Assembly: GCF_019049285.1 (NCBI RefSeq)
Contig: NZ_JAGMUL010000014.1
Coordinates: forward strand, 1-54,288
Source of the DNA: Streptomyces sp. AC550_RSS872
GTDB taxonomy: Bacteria > Actinomycetota > Actinomycetes > Streptomycetales > Streptomycetaceae
Direction of reading: 5' to 3'
Length of the DNA stretch: 54,288 nt
The position numbers and the translations under genes were made by a program. The notes below the pieces were generated by a model. It did no database searches. It saw only the letters and a program-made list of their open reading frames with translations, and was not told where the DNA came from. Shown here piece by piece: positions 24,839 through 32,791 of the stretch (within the stretch, counting starts at the first letter, position 1; every line of letters starts with the position of its first letter).

Positions 24839-25033
24839 TCATGCGCTGGCAGAAGGACGTGTGTCGTGCCTGTCGGCGGCCTTGCCCTCAGTGGCAGCTC
24901 CAGCACGTCGCTTCCTCCATGCCCGAACGGCAGCGGCTGTGGCTGCTGCCACCGCCGCTGTGACGAGTTGGGCGGGAAGCTCCGTGAGCAGCCCGTGGAC
25001 AGCGAGATCGAAGGCGTGCCGGAGGGCGTTCAT
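24839..25033 (-). CDS. Small membrane protein, 64 residues
   Basis: ATG at 25033 has GGGAG about eight bases ahead and starts MNALRHAFDLAVHGLLTELP. A hydrophobic helix AQLVTAAVAAATAAAVRAW and a basic stretch RKRRAG follow, then a polar tail. One membrane-spanning helix with the C-terminus inside is likely. The frame is open further upstream, but only this start has a ribosome site. It is divergent from the sigma-like gene at 25189. No family recognised; it could be a chance frame. Confidence 0.45.
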   Translation of the reverse strand: MNALRHAFDLAVHGLLTELPAQLVTAAVAAATAAAVRAWRKRRAGAATEGKAADRHDTRPSASA

Positions 25034-25188
25034 CGTTCGGACTCCCGAATGGCTGAGGCTGAGTGGCCAGTTGCGGCTTGATGACGACTTCAATCTCCTG
25101 GGGTGAACCGGGCCTGGTCTACTTGTTCGGTCCTTGGTCTGGATAAGCCCGGACAAGAGTGGGGTTGTTCGCCGAGCAGGAGGATTGC

Positions 25189-26706
25189 GTGACCGGTGAG
25201 GGCCGACGGACCCGTCCATGGGGGCCGCTAAAAGGGCCGTCCAATGAAGCGAACGCTGTGGCTCAGGTACTGAGGCAGTGGCTGGATGGGGCGGGCATGC
25301 GGGTGGACGACGTTCTGCGGAAGCTGACGTCAGAGCACTTCACCGACGGACGAATCCCCAGCCGATCGACAGTGAGCGAGCGTCTGGCGGGTGTCGGGTT
25401 GCGGCATGACTTTGTCGAGGCCCTGGCAGACATCTGCTCGAAGAACGCTGCGGGCAGGGATCGGCTTCTTGCCGAGGCAGAGGCTGCCCGGCAGCACGCG
25501 GGCAGGGCTTCCAGTAGTACAGGAACTGGCAACTCCGCGGTTGAAGCAGAGCTGGTGATCGTGCAGCAGAGATCGCTTGCGGTCTCCGACAAGCTGGTAC
25601 GGGCGATGGAACGTGCGTCCCAGTTGGAGCGCGAGCGCAATGACGCCAACCAGATGGTGCTCGTGCTGCTGGCCATGGTGGACAAGCTGCACCGCGACGT
25701 GGCCACTCTGGCCCGGGAACGCGACCGTCTGCGCTCCTCCCGGTCCGTACACACTGAGCTGGAACAGGCGCATGAGCGCCTGTCGCGGAGTGAGCAGCAG
25801 CGGGTCACGGCGGAGGCCGAACTGGAGCGTGCTCGCGCCGAGCGTCAGAAGGCTGATCAACTCGCCGAAGAGGCAGGCGAACAAGTACGTCTCCTGAGGG
25901 AGGAACTCGAACGTCTCCGCGATGAGGGTTGTTCCGAACCGGACATGGATGACTCCGCACCCTTGCCGACCACGGCGCCCGATGTGCAGGACTCGTGGAA
26001 CGGCACAGCCGACGACATCGATGTGGCGCTCATCAAGGCCGCGCGTCACCTGGATGACCGTGCCGACCGTCTCGATCAGCTCGCCGACGAGCTCCACTTG
26101 GACAACCCGCCGGACAACTCCTCCACCTCGGACGTCACGGCGGACAACTCCTCGGACGATGCCCAGGACTCCGAACGCGAGAACCCCGTGCTCCCCGCGG
26201 TGGAGCGAGGTCGCGTCTCATTCGAGGCATTCCGCCAAGTGCACTCGCCGGCATATCTGGACTGGGCGCACACGTACCTGGGCGACGCAGCCGATGCCGA
26301 GAACGCCGTCAACGCGGCGTTCGAGGAGCTGCTCAGACACTGGCCGGAGGTGCTGAAGACAGAAAGCGCGGCGGCATCTTCCTGGCAGGTGATGAAGCAC
26401 CACACCCTCGGCCTTGCCCAGTCGCTCGGCCGACGCCACAGCCTCGTCGACTCGGCGGCCTTCCAGACCATCGCGCTGCGTGAGTCAGCGGATCCAGTCG
26501 GACAACTGGAAGAGACGCTCAGCCTCTTCCAGGCCATCGATGCCCTTCCCGAACGGCAGCGGGACCTTACCGTGCTGACCCGCCTCCACGGACGCTCGAT
26601 CACCGAAGCTGCCCACCACCTCGGCGTCGGTCCGGCGACAGCACGACAGATCGACCGCCAGGCCCAGCGCGGCATACAGCGCTACCTGGGACTTACCGGG
26701 AAATAG
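25189..26706 (+). CDS. HTH-coiled coil-sigma-70-like fusion protein
   Basis: 505 residues from GTG at 25189, chosen because AGGAGG lies five bases ahead. Residues about 20-100 form a helical DNA-binding-like unit (VLRQWLDGAGMRVDDVLRKL, RIPSRSTVSERLAGVGLRHD). Residues about 115-255 are a long coiled coil (ERERNDANQMVLVLLAMVDK, TELEQAHERLSRSEQQRVTA). An acidic Asp/Ser/Asn linker covers 260-345. The last 160 residues resemble sigma-70 regions 2 and 4: YLDWAHTYLGDAADAENAVN and DALPERQRDLTVLTRLHGRS with ITEAAHHLGVGPATARQIDR. Such a chain would sense through its head and recruit polymerase through its tail, but sigma activity is only inferred. Confidence 0.72.
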   Translation: MTGEGRRTRPWGPLKGPSNEANAVAQVLRQWLDGAGMRVDDVLRKLTSEHFTDGRIPSRSTVSERLAGVGLRHDFVEALADICSKNAAGRDRLLAEAEAARQHAGRASSSTGTGNSAVEAELVIVQQRSLAVSDKLVRAMERASQLERERNDANQMVLVLLAMVDKLHRDVATLARERDRLRSSRSVHTELEQAHERLSRSEQQRVTAEAELERARAERQKADQLAEEAGEQVRLLREELERLRDEGCSEPDMDDSAPLPTTAPDVQDSWNGTADDIDVALIKAARHLDDRADRLDQLADELHLDNPPDNSSTSDVTADNSSDDAQDSERENPVLPAVERGRVSFEAFRQVHSPAYLDWAHTYLGDAADAENAVNAAFEELLRHWPEVLKTESAAASSWQVMKHHTLGLAQSLGRRHSLVDSAAFQTIALRESADPVGQLEETLSLFQAIDALPERQRDLTVLTRLHGRSITEAAHHLGVGPATARQIDRQAQRGIQRYLGLTGK

Positions 26707-26957
26707 CGGCGCGAGCGCCTATGCGATCAGCGACGGCGCCGGGAGCGAAACGATGAACCTGCCGTCCCGGCGAAGGGAATCGCGACCAGGTACTGACTGC
26801 CAAGTCGAACGGCAAGGGCAAGGGCAGCGACAACTGGACCGGGCCAACCGTCTCCTGGCAGCACGAGCGGACCCCCGAGCCCCCGAGCCCCCGAAAGCCC
26901 GCAACTCCGCATCAGACGGCGTCGCGACCACGTTCGCCGTGCGGTCGGTGGACAGGC
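26707..26957. other. Stretch without a recognised gene
   Basis: Short frames exist, such as one reading TAKSNGKGKGSDNWTGPTVS near 26,800, which looks like a scrap of a secreted protein, but no start, ribosome site or family supports a gene. It leads into the conserved pre-core block. Confidence 0.5.
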
Positions 26958-27090
26958 GCCCCAGCAGAACGGATTCAGCACACATGAGGCCGGGAAACTC
27001 CGCGAACACGTGAGAACTATGGAGGGGTATTTTCCGGACGAGGCGCCATGCAACCGATGCTTCCGCAGGTCACACCCCACCCAAGGAAAA
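26958..27090 (+). repeat. Conserved pre-core block, copy B
   Basis: Starts ACGGATTCAGCACACATGAG then GCCGGGAAACTCCGCGAACA and GTGAGAACTATGGAGGGGT, with CAGGTCA at 27066-27072, 25 bases before the core. It is the clearest copy and aligns along its length with copy C (30063) and copy D (41460). Confidence 0.8.
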
Positions 27091-27133
27091 CTCCTAAAGC
27101 GGGTGTCGCAGGTTCGAATCCTGCCGGGGGCAC
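27091..27133 (+). other. Attachment core, copy B
   Basis: Forty-three bases identical to the tRNA-Arg core, preceded by AAGGAAAA as in copy C. There is no tRNA 5' half, so it is an integration junction. Confidence 0.9.
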
Positions 27134-27150
27134 CGAGAAGCAGCAGGTCA

Positions 27151-27184
27151 GAGGCCCTGCCGTCCGATTGGGCGGCAGGGCCTC
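27151..27184 (+). terminator. Terminator carried behind core B
   Basis: GAGGCCCTGCCG pairs with CGGCAGGGCCTC around a 10-base loop, 17 bases past the core, followed by TTG. Equivalent in place to the tRNA terminator. Confidence 0.8.
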
Positions 27185-27251
27185 TTGATCTCGCAGCACA
27201 CATGAGGCGTGCGCCTCGGGACTCTGATGCGAGCCATCGGTCCTGTGAACA

Positions 27252-27938
27252 TCACCCTCCACATCGGCGGCCGCCCACGAGCCCGGTCTCGTAGGCGACG
27301 ATCACGAGTTGGGCTCGGTCGCGCGCACGCAGCTTGGCGAGTAGCCGCCCGATGTGGGTTTTGACCGTGGCCAAGCTCAGGTGGAGGTGCTGTGCGATCT
27401 CCGTGTTGGACAGACCTCGCGCGATCAGGCCAAGGACCTCCAGCTCCCGGTCGGTGACCCCGTCCAGCGAGCGGCTGGGCGGGCGGGCAGGTTCTGGGCG
27501 GCGGGCGAACTCCGCGATCAGGCGGCGGGTCACCGAGGGGGCGAGCAGCGCCTCCCCTGAGGCGACGACACCGATGGCGGTGAGGACCTCGGCCGGCGGG
27601 GTGTCCTTGAGGAGGAAGCCCGCGGCGCCGGCGCGCAGGGCGGCGTAGACGTACTCGTCCAGGTCGAAGGTGGTGAGGATGAGGACGCGGACGCCGGACA
27701 GGGCCGGATCCGAGCAGATCTGCCGGGTCGCCTCGATGCCGTCGCAGTCCGGCATGCGTACGTCCATCAGCACGACGTCCGGCCGTCCGCTGCGGGCGAG
27801 TTCGACGGCCTGCGCTCCGTTCGCAGCCTCGCCCACGGCCGTCATGCCGGGCGTGTGGTCGACGAGGACCCGGAAGCTGCCGCGCACCATCGCCTGGTCG
27901 TCCACGATCAGTACCCGGACCGGAGTCACGTCGGTCAT
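27252..27938 (-). CDS. NarL/LuxR-type response regulator
   Basis: 228-residue two-component response regulator. The receiver (residues 5-120) has acidic pair Asp13-Asp14, phospho-acceptor Asp59 in VVLMDVRMPD and Lys111 in GFLLKDTPP. The LuxR-type HTH (about 160-225) has VTDRELEVLGLIARGLSNTE then LHLSLATVKTHIGRLLAKL. AAGGGAA lies nine bases before the ATG. Its start overlaps the kinase stop (ATGA at 27935-27938), so the pair is translationally coupled. It probably controls the adjacent membrane-protein gene. Confidence 0.92.
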   Translation of the reverse strand: MTDVTPVRVLIVDDQAMVRGSFRVLVDHTPGMTAVGEAANGAQAVELARSGRPDVVLMDVRMPDCDGIEATRQICSDPALSGVRVLILTTFDLDEYVYAALRAGAAGFLLKDTPPAEVLTAIGVVASGEALLAPSVTRRLIAEFARRPEPARPPSRSLDGVTDRELEVLGLIARGLSNTEIAQHLHLSLATVKTHIGRLLAKLRARDRAQLVIVAYETGLVGGRRCGG

Positions 27939-29095
27939 GTTGTTTGGTTCCCTTCGACGGGCAGGCGGACGGATACCGCGAAGCCGCCCTCGGGCCGTGG
28001 CCCCGCCTCGAAGCTGCCGCCGTACATCATCGCCCGCTCCCTCATCCCCAAGAGGCCATGACCGCCCGGTAGTTCGCGGACGGTCCTGCCGGGTACGGAC
28101 GGTGGTCCCTCGTCCGCGACATCTATGCGGACCTCTCGCGCATTCGCCTCTACGATGACCTGGCAGCGGGTCGGGGCAGCGTGCCGGACCACGTTGGTGA
28201 GGGACTCCTGGACGATCCGGTAGATGGTCAGCTGTGTCCCCTCGGCCAGACCCTCCGTGGCGTGCACCGACAAGTCGACGTCCACGCCCGCCCTGTGTGC
28301 CTCGGCGGCGAGCGAGCCGATCCGGTCGAGATCCGGTACGGGTCCCAAGGGCGCGCCCTCGGTACGCAGCACGCCGAGCGTACGGCGCATCTCGGCCAGC
28401 GCAGAACGGCTCGTCTCCTCGATGACCTTGAGGGCGGCCCGCGCCTCCCCCGGGTCGGCCTCCGCCACATGCCCGGCAACGCCTGCCTTGACGGCGATCA
28501 GGCTGAGGTTGTGCGAGACGATGTCGTGCAGCTCGCGGGCGATCCGCAGACGCTCCTCGTCCAGTGCGCGTTCCGCCCGGCGCCGCTGTTCCCGGGCGCC
28601 CTCGGCCCGGCGGCCGCGCACGGTGAACCCCGCGCCCCAGGACCCGCCGATCACCAGGAGCACGAGCCCGGCCACCCCGACGGCGCCCTGCCAGTCTTCG
28701 GCGGGAGTGACCACCGCCTCGCCGAGGTAGACAGCACCGCACGCCACCGGCAGCGACACCGCGAGGGCGGGCACGGACCGGCGGGCAGGCTCGGCCAGTC
28801 CGACGAGGTAGGCCGCAAGCCCCGCGGCGGCGTATGGCTCACGGGGGATGTCGAGGAGCGATGCCGTAGCCAGGGCGGTCAGTACGGCCACGAGGACCGG
28901 GAGCGGCCAACGGCGGCGTACGGCGATCGGCAGGCCGACCGTGGCGGCGATCAGACAGCCGAGCCAAGGAGGCCCTGTGTAGGCGGGCTGGCCGTCGTCG
29001 GAAGTCATCCTGGCGAAGCCGACGTACACGGCGGTCAGGGCCAGGGCCGCAATGAGATCGAGGGCGTAGAGATGGCGCTGCCCCTTGGGCTTCAT
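27935..29095 (-). CDS. Sensor histidine kinase, NarL-partner (HisKA_3) type
   Basis: 386-residue membrane sensor. Five or six N-terminal helices (residues 8-160) lead to a short coiled coil and the dimer/phospho-acceptor motif RIARELHDIVSHNLSLI with His190. The HATPase domain has QLTIYRIVQESLTNVVRHA, DVADEGPPSVPG and GGHGLLGMRERAMMYGGSFE. GTG at 29122 would add nine residues; ATG at 29095 is preferred. It is four bases from overlap with the regulator and 27 bases from the upstream membrane gene, one operon. The stimulus is unknown. Confidence 0.9.
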   Translation of the reverse strand: MKPKGQRHLYALDLIAALALTAVYVGFARMTSDDGQPAYTGPPWLGCLIAATVGLPIAVRRRWPLPVLVAVLTALATASLLDIPREPYAAAGLAAYLVGLAEPARRSVPALAVSLPVACGAVYLGEAVVTPAEDWQGAVGVAGLVLLVIGGSWGAGFTVRGRRAEGAREQRRRAERALDEERLRIARELHDIVSHNLSLIAVKAGVAGHVAEADPGEARAALKVIEETSRSALAEMRRTLGVLRTEGAPLGPVPDLDRIGSLAAEAHRAGVDVDLSVHATEGLAEGTQLTIYRIVQESLTNVVRHAAPTRCQVIVEANAREVRIDVADEGPPSVPGRTVRELPGGHGLLGMRERAMMYGGSFEAGPRPEGGFAVSVRLPVEGNQTT

Positions 29096-29122
29096 GGCCC
29101 GACCGTACCTGTACGCGTGCAC

Positions 29123-29911
29123 TCAACCGGCCTGTCCCAGCAGCACCATCAGCCCGAGCGTCAGCAGGATCAGCGGCACCCAGCGCAGCACCGCCGACCG
29201 GCTGGGGCGGGGCGCTTCGCGCAGCAGCCCCAGGCCCAGCGGCACGAGTGCGGCGCACAGTCCGGCCAGGGCCACCAGCGACAGGGGGGTGGTCCCCTTG
29301 AGTACTCCGAGGGGCAGTGCCGCGGCGAGGCCGAGTGCGGCAGCGCGGACCGGGCCGAGCACCCGGGTGCGCCAGGCACCGAGGGCAAGGACCACCCACC
29401 CGGCGAGAATGGCGAAATTCAGCGTGGCGAAGACATGGAAGGCGCCGTAGCCGGCGGAGACCGCTTCGGTCGCGGCCCCGACTCCCTGGGAACGCACCAG
29501 CTGAAAGGCCAGATGGTCCACCCCCGCGTGGAAGGCGCGGGCGAACAGCCCGAACATCGCGAGGGCCCCGCCCCACAGACCCCAGCCGGCACTTCGCACC
29601 CCGATCCGTGCGGCCACCAACGCCACAGCGGGCCAGAGCAGCAGGCTGCCTGCGGCAAAGAGGCCATATGCGGTGGCCATCAGGGTGGGGTGCCGGTCGT
29701 ACGCGGCGAGTTGGTCGGGGAAGAAGAAGTGGAAGCGGGCTCGCAGCAGCGCGCCGGTCAGCATCAGGAGTGGGCCGAGCACCATGGCGGCGCCGCCCAC
29801 CCAACGTCCGGGGAAGCCGGTGGCCTCCCACCGCTCCACAGGCAGCGCGCCACGCAGTCGGACACCGATCGTTGTGACCGGGGTGGTCATGGATGTCGTC
29901 GGGTTCGTCAT
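29123..29911 (-). CDS. Polytopic membrane protein, first gene of the two-component operon
   Basis: 262 residues with about seven hydrophobic helices, for example GGAAMVLGPLLMLTGALL, ATAYGLFAAGSLLLWPAVAL and WVPLILLTLGLMVLLGQAG. A His/Asp-containing loop, FHAGVDHLAFQLVR, lies between helices. I do not recognise a named family. The gene precedes the kinase by 27 bases on the same strand, so it may be a sensing partner or the regulated transporter. ATG at 29911; ATG at 29890 is possible. Confidence 0.75.
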   Translation of the reverse strand: MTNPTTSMTTPVTTIGVRLRGALPVERWEATGFPGRWVGGAAMVLGPLLMLTGALLRARFHFFFPDQLAAYDRHPTLMATAYGLFAAGSLLLWPAVALVAARIGVRSAGWGLWGGALAMFGLFARAFHAGVDHLAFQLVRSQGVGAATEAVSAGYGAFHVFATLNFAILAGWVVLALGAWRTRVLGPVRAAALGLAAALPLGVLKGTTPLSLVALAGLCAALVPLGLGLLREAPRPSRSAVLRWVPLILLTLGLMVLLGQAG

Positions 29912-30062
29912 GCGGACGACGATGCCCTCGCCGTCCCTGCGGGGCGTCGAACCAGGAGCTGAACTGCGGGATCAGACCTGGGTATGACCCGTCGGGCCAC
30001 CTGTACAGGCAGCGACTTTCGCTCGATGCATGAGCAATTGACGCCTTGCCAGGAAGGCATCC

Positions 30063-30193
30063 CTACGAAACGCGCTCAGCACACATAAGGCCGGGACAGC
30101 CCGCGAACACTTGAGAACTACCGAGGGGTGTTTCCCAAGGCCAGACACCCCAAAGCCGACGTTTTCGCAGGTCACAGCCCTACGCAAGGAAAA
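30063..30193 (+). repeat. Conserved pre-core block, copy C
   Basis: Reads CGCTCAGCACACATAAGGCC then GGGACAGCCCGCGAACACTT and GAGAACTACCGAGGGGTG, with CAGGTCA at 30168-30174, 26 bases before the core. It aligns with copy B over its whole length. Confidence 0.8.
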
Positions 30194-30199
30194 CTCCTA
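30194..30199 (+). other. Attachment core, copy C, cut by the insertion sequence
   Basis: Only CTCCTA of the core remains (preceded by GGAAAA as in copy B) before the left end of the IS element. The rest of the core is not found beyond the right end, so insertion was probably followed by a deletion. Confidence 0.7.
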
Positions 30200-31138
30200 G
30201 AGGGCGTCTGAAAAGCCCGTCAGCGGGCTGATCTTGCGATGCGCCGCACGAGGAGCATGACCATGACGAGGTAGATGGCATTCTCCGAGCAGACGCGAAG
30301 GTACTCGTAGTCCTTCGACAGGCGGCGGCACCGTCCCAGCCAGGCGAACGTCCGCTCTACCACCCAGCGCCGCGGGACCACCGCGAAGAGGGGCACTGCT
30401 GGAGGCGGTTCCCCCACCCGAGCCCAGGTCGAGCGGAATCCACCGTCGCGGCGCTGCACGACCTCCACGGTGAGGCCGGTGGCTTCCCGGGCCCAGGTGT
30501 GGAAGTCGGCGCCCCGGTAGCCCTGGTCCGCCCACACGTGCCGAAGGCGCGGGAAGGCATCGGCAGCCCGGGAGAACAGCACCACGGCGCCGTCGCGATC
30601 GCCGACGCTCGCCGGGCTCACGCAGGCCAGCAGGACGGTGCCGCGGGTGTCGACGAGCAGGTGGCGCTTGATGCCGCTGACCTTCTTGCCGCCGTCGTAC
30701 CCGTGCAGGCCGCCACGCTCACTGGCCCGAACGCTCTGGCTGTCCACGATGGCCGCACTGGGCGTGGGATCACGGCCGAGCTGCACCCGCTCGCGTTCGC
30801 GCAGCGCCGTCAGCATCCGTTCCCACACGCCTTCTTGTTGCCATCGCCGCCAGTAGTAGTAGACCGTCTGCCACGGCGGCAGGTCATGCGGCAGCAGTCT
30901 CCAGGCACAGCCGGCCCGCAGCCAGTACGCCAACGCGTCGAGGATCTCCCGCCGCGTGTGTTTCGCCGGTCGCCCACCGGACTTGACCGCCGGAACCAAC
31001 GGACGGAGGATCTCCCACTCCGGATCGGACAGATCCGTCGAGTAACGGGTACGCAGCCCGCACACCCCAGCCCCCGGAATTGCGCCACCGCCCCGCTACC
31101 AGGCAACTTGCCCGCTGACGGGCTTTTCAGACGCCCTC
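30200..31138 (-). mobile_element. IS5-family insertion sequence, 939 bp, intact
   Basis: Perfect 29-bp terminal inverted repeats, starting GAGGGCGTCTGAAAAGCCCG at 30200 and mirrored to 31138. TA flanks both ends (30198-30199 and 31139-31140), the short target duplication of the IS427/IS1031-like branch of IS5. It contains one transposase gene whose stop lies inside the left repeat. Intact ends and frame suggest recent arrival. Confidence 0.92.
30220..31065 (-). CDS. IS5-family DDE transposase
   Basis: 281 residues. The N-terminal DUF4096-like part has RYSTDLSDPEWEILRPLVPA and WRLLPHDLPPWQTVYYYWRR. The catalytic triad is Asp108 in AIVDSQSV, Asp180 in VWADQGYRG and Glu237 in VVERTFAWLGRCRRLSKDYE. 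Start is GTG at 31065 and the stop is inside the left inverted repeat. The frame is full length, so it is probably active. Confidence 0.93.
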   Translation of the reverse strand: MCGLRTRYSTDLSDPEWEILRPLVPAVKSGGRPAKHTRREILDALAYWLRAGCAWRLLPHDLPPWQTVYYYWRRWQQEGVWERMLTALRERERVQLGRDPTPSAAIVDSQSVRASERGGLHGYDGGKKVSGIKRHLLVDTRGTVLLACVSPASVGDRDGAVVLFSRAADAFPRLRHVWADQGYRGADFHTWAREATGLTVEVVQRRDGGFRSTWARVGEPPPAVPLFAVVPRRWVVERTFAWLGRCRRLSKDYEYLRVCSENAIYLVMVMLLVRRIARSAR

Positions 31139-31151
31139 TAACTGGGGTTTC

Positions 31152-31500
31152 TCACCCAGGGAGGTTCTTACTCGGCCTCGGACTCCTCGTCCGGGGCCGT
31201 TTGCGTGAGCGGACGGGGAGTTGATCTCCGAAACTCCTCCCCGCGGTCTCGGTGTCGGGGTGCGTGATGGCGTTGGCCGCTCTCAGGACCACGCCGACGA
31301 ACCCGTCCCCCAGCTGCAGGACGACGGCCCGCAGGAACCGCTCGTGGCGAAAGAACACGCCGACCGTTTCGACCACTGCCGCGCGGACGAGTTCGGTCGC
31401 GGGCAGGTCTGCCCATCGGCTGGTGTCGGCGAATACCCGCTCTCCGCGCGCAGGCTCTGGTGACGTCGCAGGACAGCAGCGCCGAATGTGCAGGGCACCC
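31152..31500 (-). pseudogene. Possible TetR-type regulator remnant
   Basis: The frame contains TSRWADLPATELVRAAVVET and VGVFFRHERFLRAVVLQLGD, with a later ANAITHPDTETA, which resembles the C-terminal helices of TetR regulators. There is no HTH and the C-terminal tail is Arg/Pro-rich and unrelated. It abuts the IS element, which may have cut it. The assignment is weak; it may not be a gene. Confidence 0.3.
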
Positions 31501-31510
31501 GTCACCAGGA

Positions 31511-31559
31511 CGTCGAGGAGCCGCACCCGTCGGCTGCGGTGGGGCGCGGCTCCTCGACG
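31511..31559. terminator. Terminator of the oxygenase/aldehyde dehydrogenase unit
   Basis: A perfect 14-bp stem, CGTCGAGGAGCCGC against GCGGCTCCTCGACG, closes a 21-base loop. It lies 41 bases past the stop of the leftward MpaB-family gene. Confidence 0.75.
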
Positions 31560-31600
31560 TGAAACGTTGCCGCCGCATGTGCGGCAACTGGTCTCAGTGT

Positions 31601-32602
31601 TCAGGCGGTGAAGGAGGTCTCGGCGGGGACCTGGGCCGCCGTTTCCGCGGAGGCTCCGCGCGGGGGCAGGCCGTGGCGCTTGCGGAAGTACGTGGAGAAG
31701 TCCTCGTCGAGACGGCGGATACCGTCGGACCGGTCGCGGCGTTCCTGCCGTGTCTGTGCCTCCATCGCTTCCTGGTAGTTGGTCGTGGGATCCGGCAGTA
31801 GGGTCTGCTGGATGCGCAGGCCCAGTCCCGTGGTCTTCAGGAGCAGGGCCCGGACAGGTGCGGGGGGCGGGGTCAAGCCGTGGACCCGCCAGGTGGTCGG
31901 GTGCATCGTCGACGTGGCCAGAGCGCGGGCCAGGCCGTGCAGTGGCCTGGGGAAGTTCCGGTAGGCGAACTGGTCCAGGATGGCCAGCGTGACCCAGCGG
32001 CCCTCCTCGTTCTCAGGCCAGGGCCGGTTCTCGAACTCGTCCACGAAGGCCATCAGGGAGTCCCAGTCCGCAGGCATGTCCATGATCGTGTTGCCGTGCT
32101 CGTCGGTGAAGAGCTTGGACATCTCGAGCCAGAAACGGTGCGCGGCGATCTTCTGCTTCTCGGTGTACCCGGGCAGCCCCAGTTTGAGGTTGAAGCGATG
32201 CAGGGCTGCGGCGCTGAAGCAGAGGGTGTAGACGTAGTCGTCCATGTGGGCGAAGTTGCCCGGATAACGCTTGGCGTGGAAGGCGTGCAGCTTGTTGATG
32301 CCCTCCACCGACTTCTGTGTTTTGGGGTGGTGCGGGCCGTAGTGCCACCAGAGGAGATTGTTGCGGACAGTGTCCTCCACGCGCTGCGTGGCCCGCTCGA
32401 CCACCTTGCCGTCCCCCTTGTTCCACAGCGGCTGAGCCCCGTGCCGGGGGACGTAGAAGTGCGGGAACAGGTGGGTGTAGACCAGGTTCAGTGCGAAGTC
32501 CGTCAGGCCGTAGGTGCTCGTCAGGCGCCAGATCTCCACGTAGTCGGTCTCCGGATCCAGCTGTTCGACCCGCTGGGCGATCCACCTGCGCGGCTGCTTC
32601 AT
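31601..32602 (-). CDS. MpaB-family (DUF2236) oxygenase
   Basis: 333 residues. Conserved family motifs include NLVYTHLFPHFYVPRHGAQP near the N-terminus and FPRPLHGLARALATSTMHPT near the end, with YTLCFSAAALHRFNLKLGLP in the middle; several histidines could hold haem as in latex-clearing protein. The family includes fungal MpaB, which cuts a farnesyl side chain, and relatives of the rubber oxygenase Lcp. ATG at 32602 has AAAGGA eight bases ahead. It lies 189 bases after the aldehyde dehydrogenase on the same strand, so an oxygenase making an aldehyde that the dehydrogenase oxidises is a reasonable guess. A second family member lies at 49929. Confidence 0.8.
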   Translation of the reverse strand: MKQPRRWIAQRVEQLDPETDYVEIWRLTSTYGLTDFALNLVYTHLFPHFYVPRHGAQPLWNKGDGKVVERATQRVEDTVRNNLLWWHYGPHHPKTQKSVEGINKLHAFHAKRYPGNFAHMDDYVYTLCFSAAALHRFNLKLGLPGYTEKQKIAAHRFWLEMSKLFTDEHGNTIMDMPADWDSLMAFVDEFENRPWPENEEGRWVTLAILDQFAYRNFPRPLHGLARALATSTMHPTTWRVHGLTPPPAPVRALLLKTTGLGLRIQQTLLPDPTTNYQEAMEAQTRQERRDRSDGIRRLDEDFSTYFRKRHGLPPRGASAETAAQVPAETSFTA

Positions 32603-32791
32603 GATCGTGTCCTTTCCGGGTCTTTCATCCCGTGCACGCCACCCTTCCGGCAGCCAGTGCCGCAGGCATCGGTTGCCGGGGCCAAGGTCTGGACGGGCCC
32701 CTGTACGCGGCGTACAGGAGCGCGCGGAGGGGCTGCGTGCGAGGCGCCCGCTGAACCTCGCAGGGCCTCGCACGGCGTTCGCCCGGGTCGG

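Noticed and set aside
25189..26706. An ordinary ECF sigma factor
   Set aside because: The chain is more than twice the usual length and has a long coiled coil ahead of only weakly matching sigma regions, so I call it sigma-like.
27252..28742. A 496-residue fusion of response regulator and upstream sequence
   Set aside because: The upstream part is antiphase to the histidine kinase; ATG at 27938 has a ribosome site and an ATGA overlap with the kinase.
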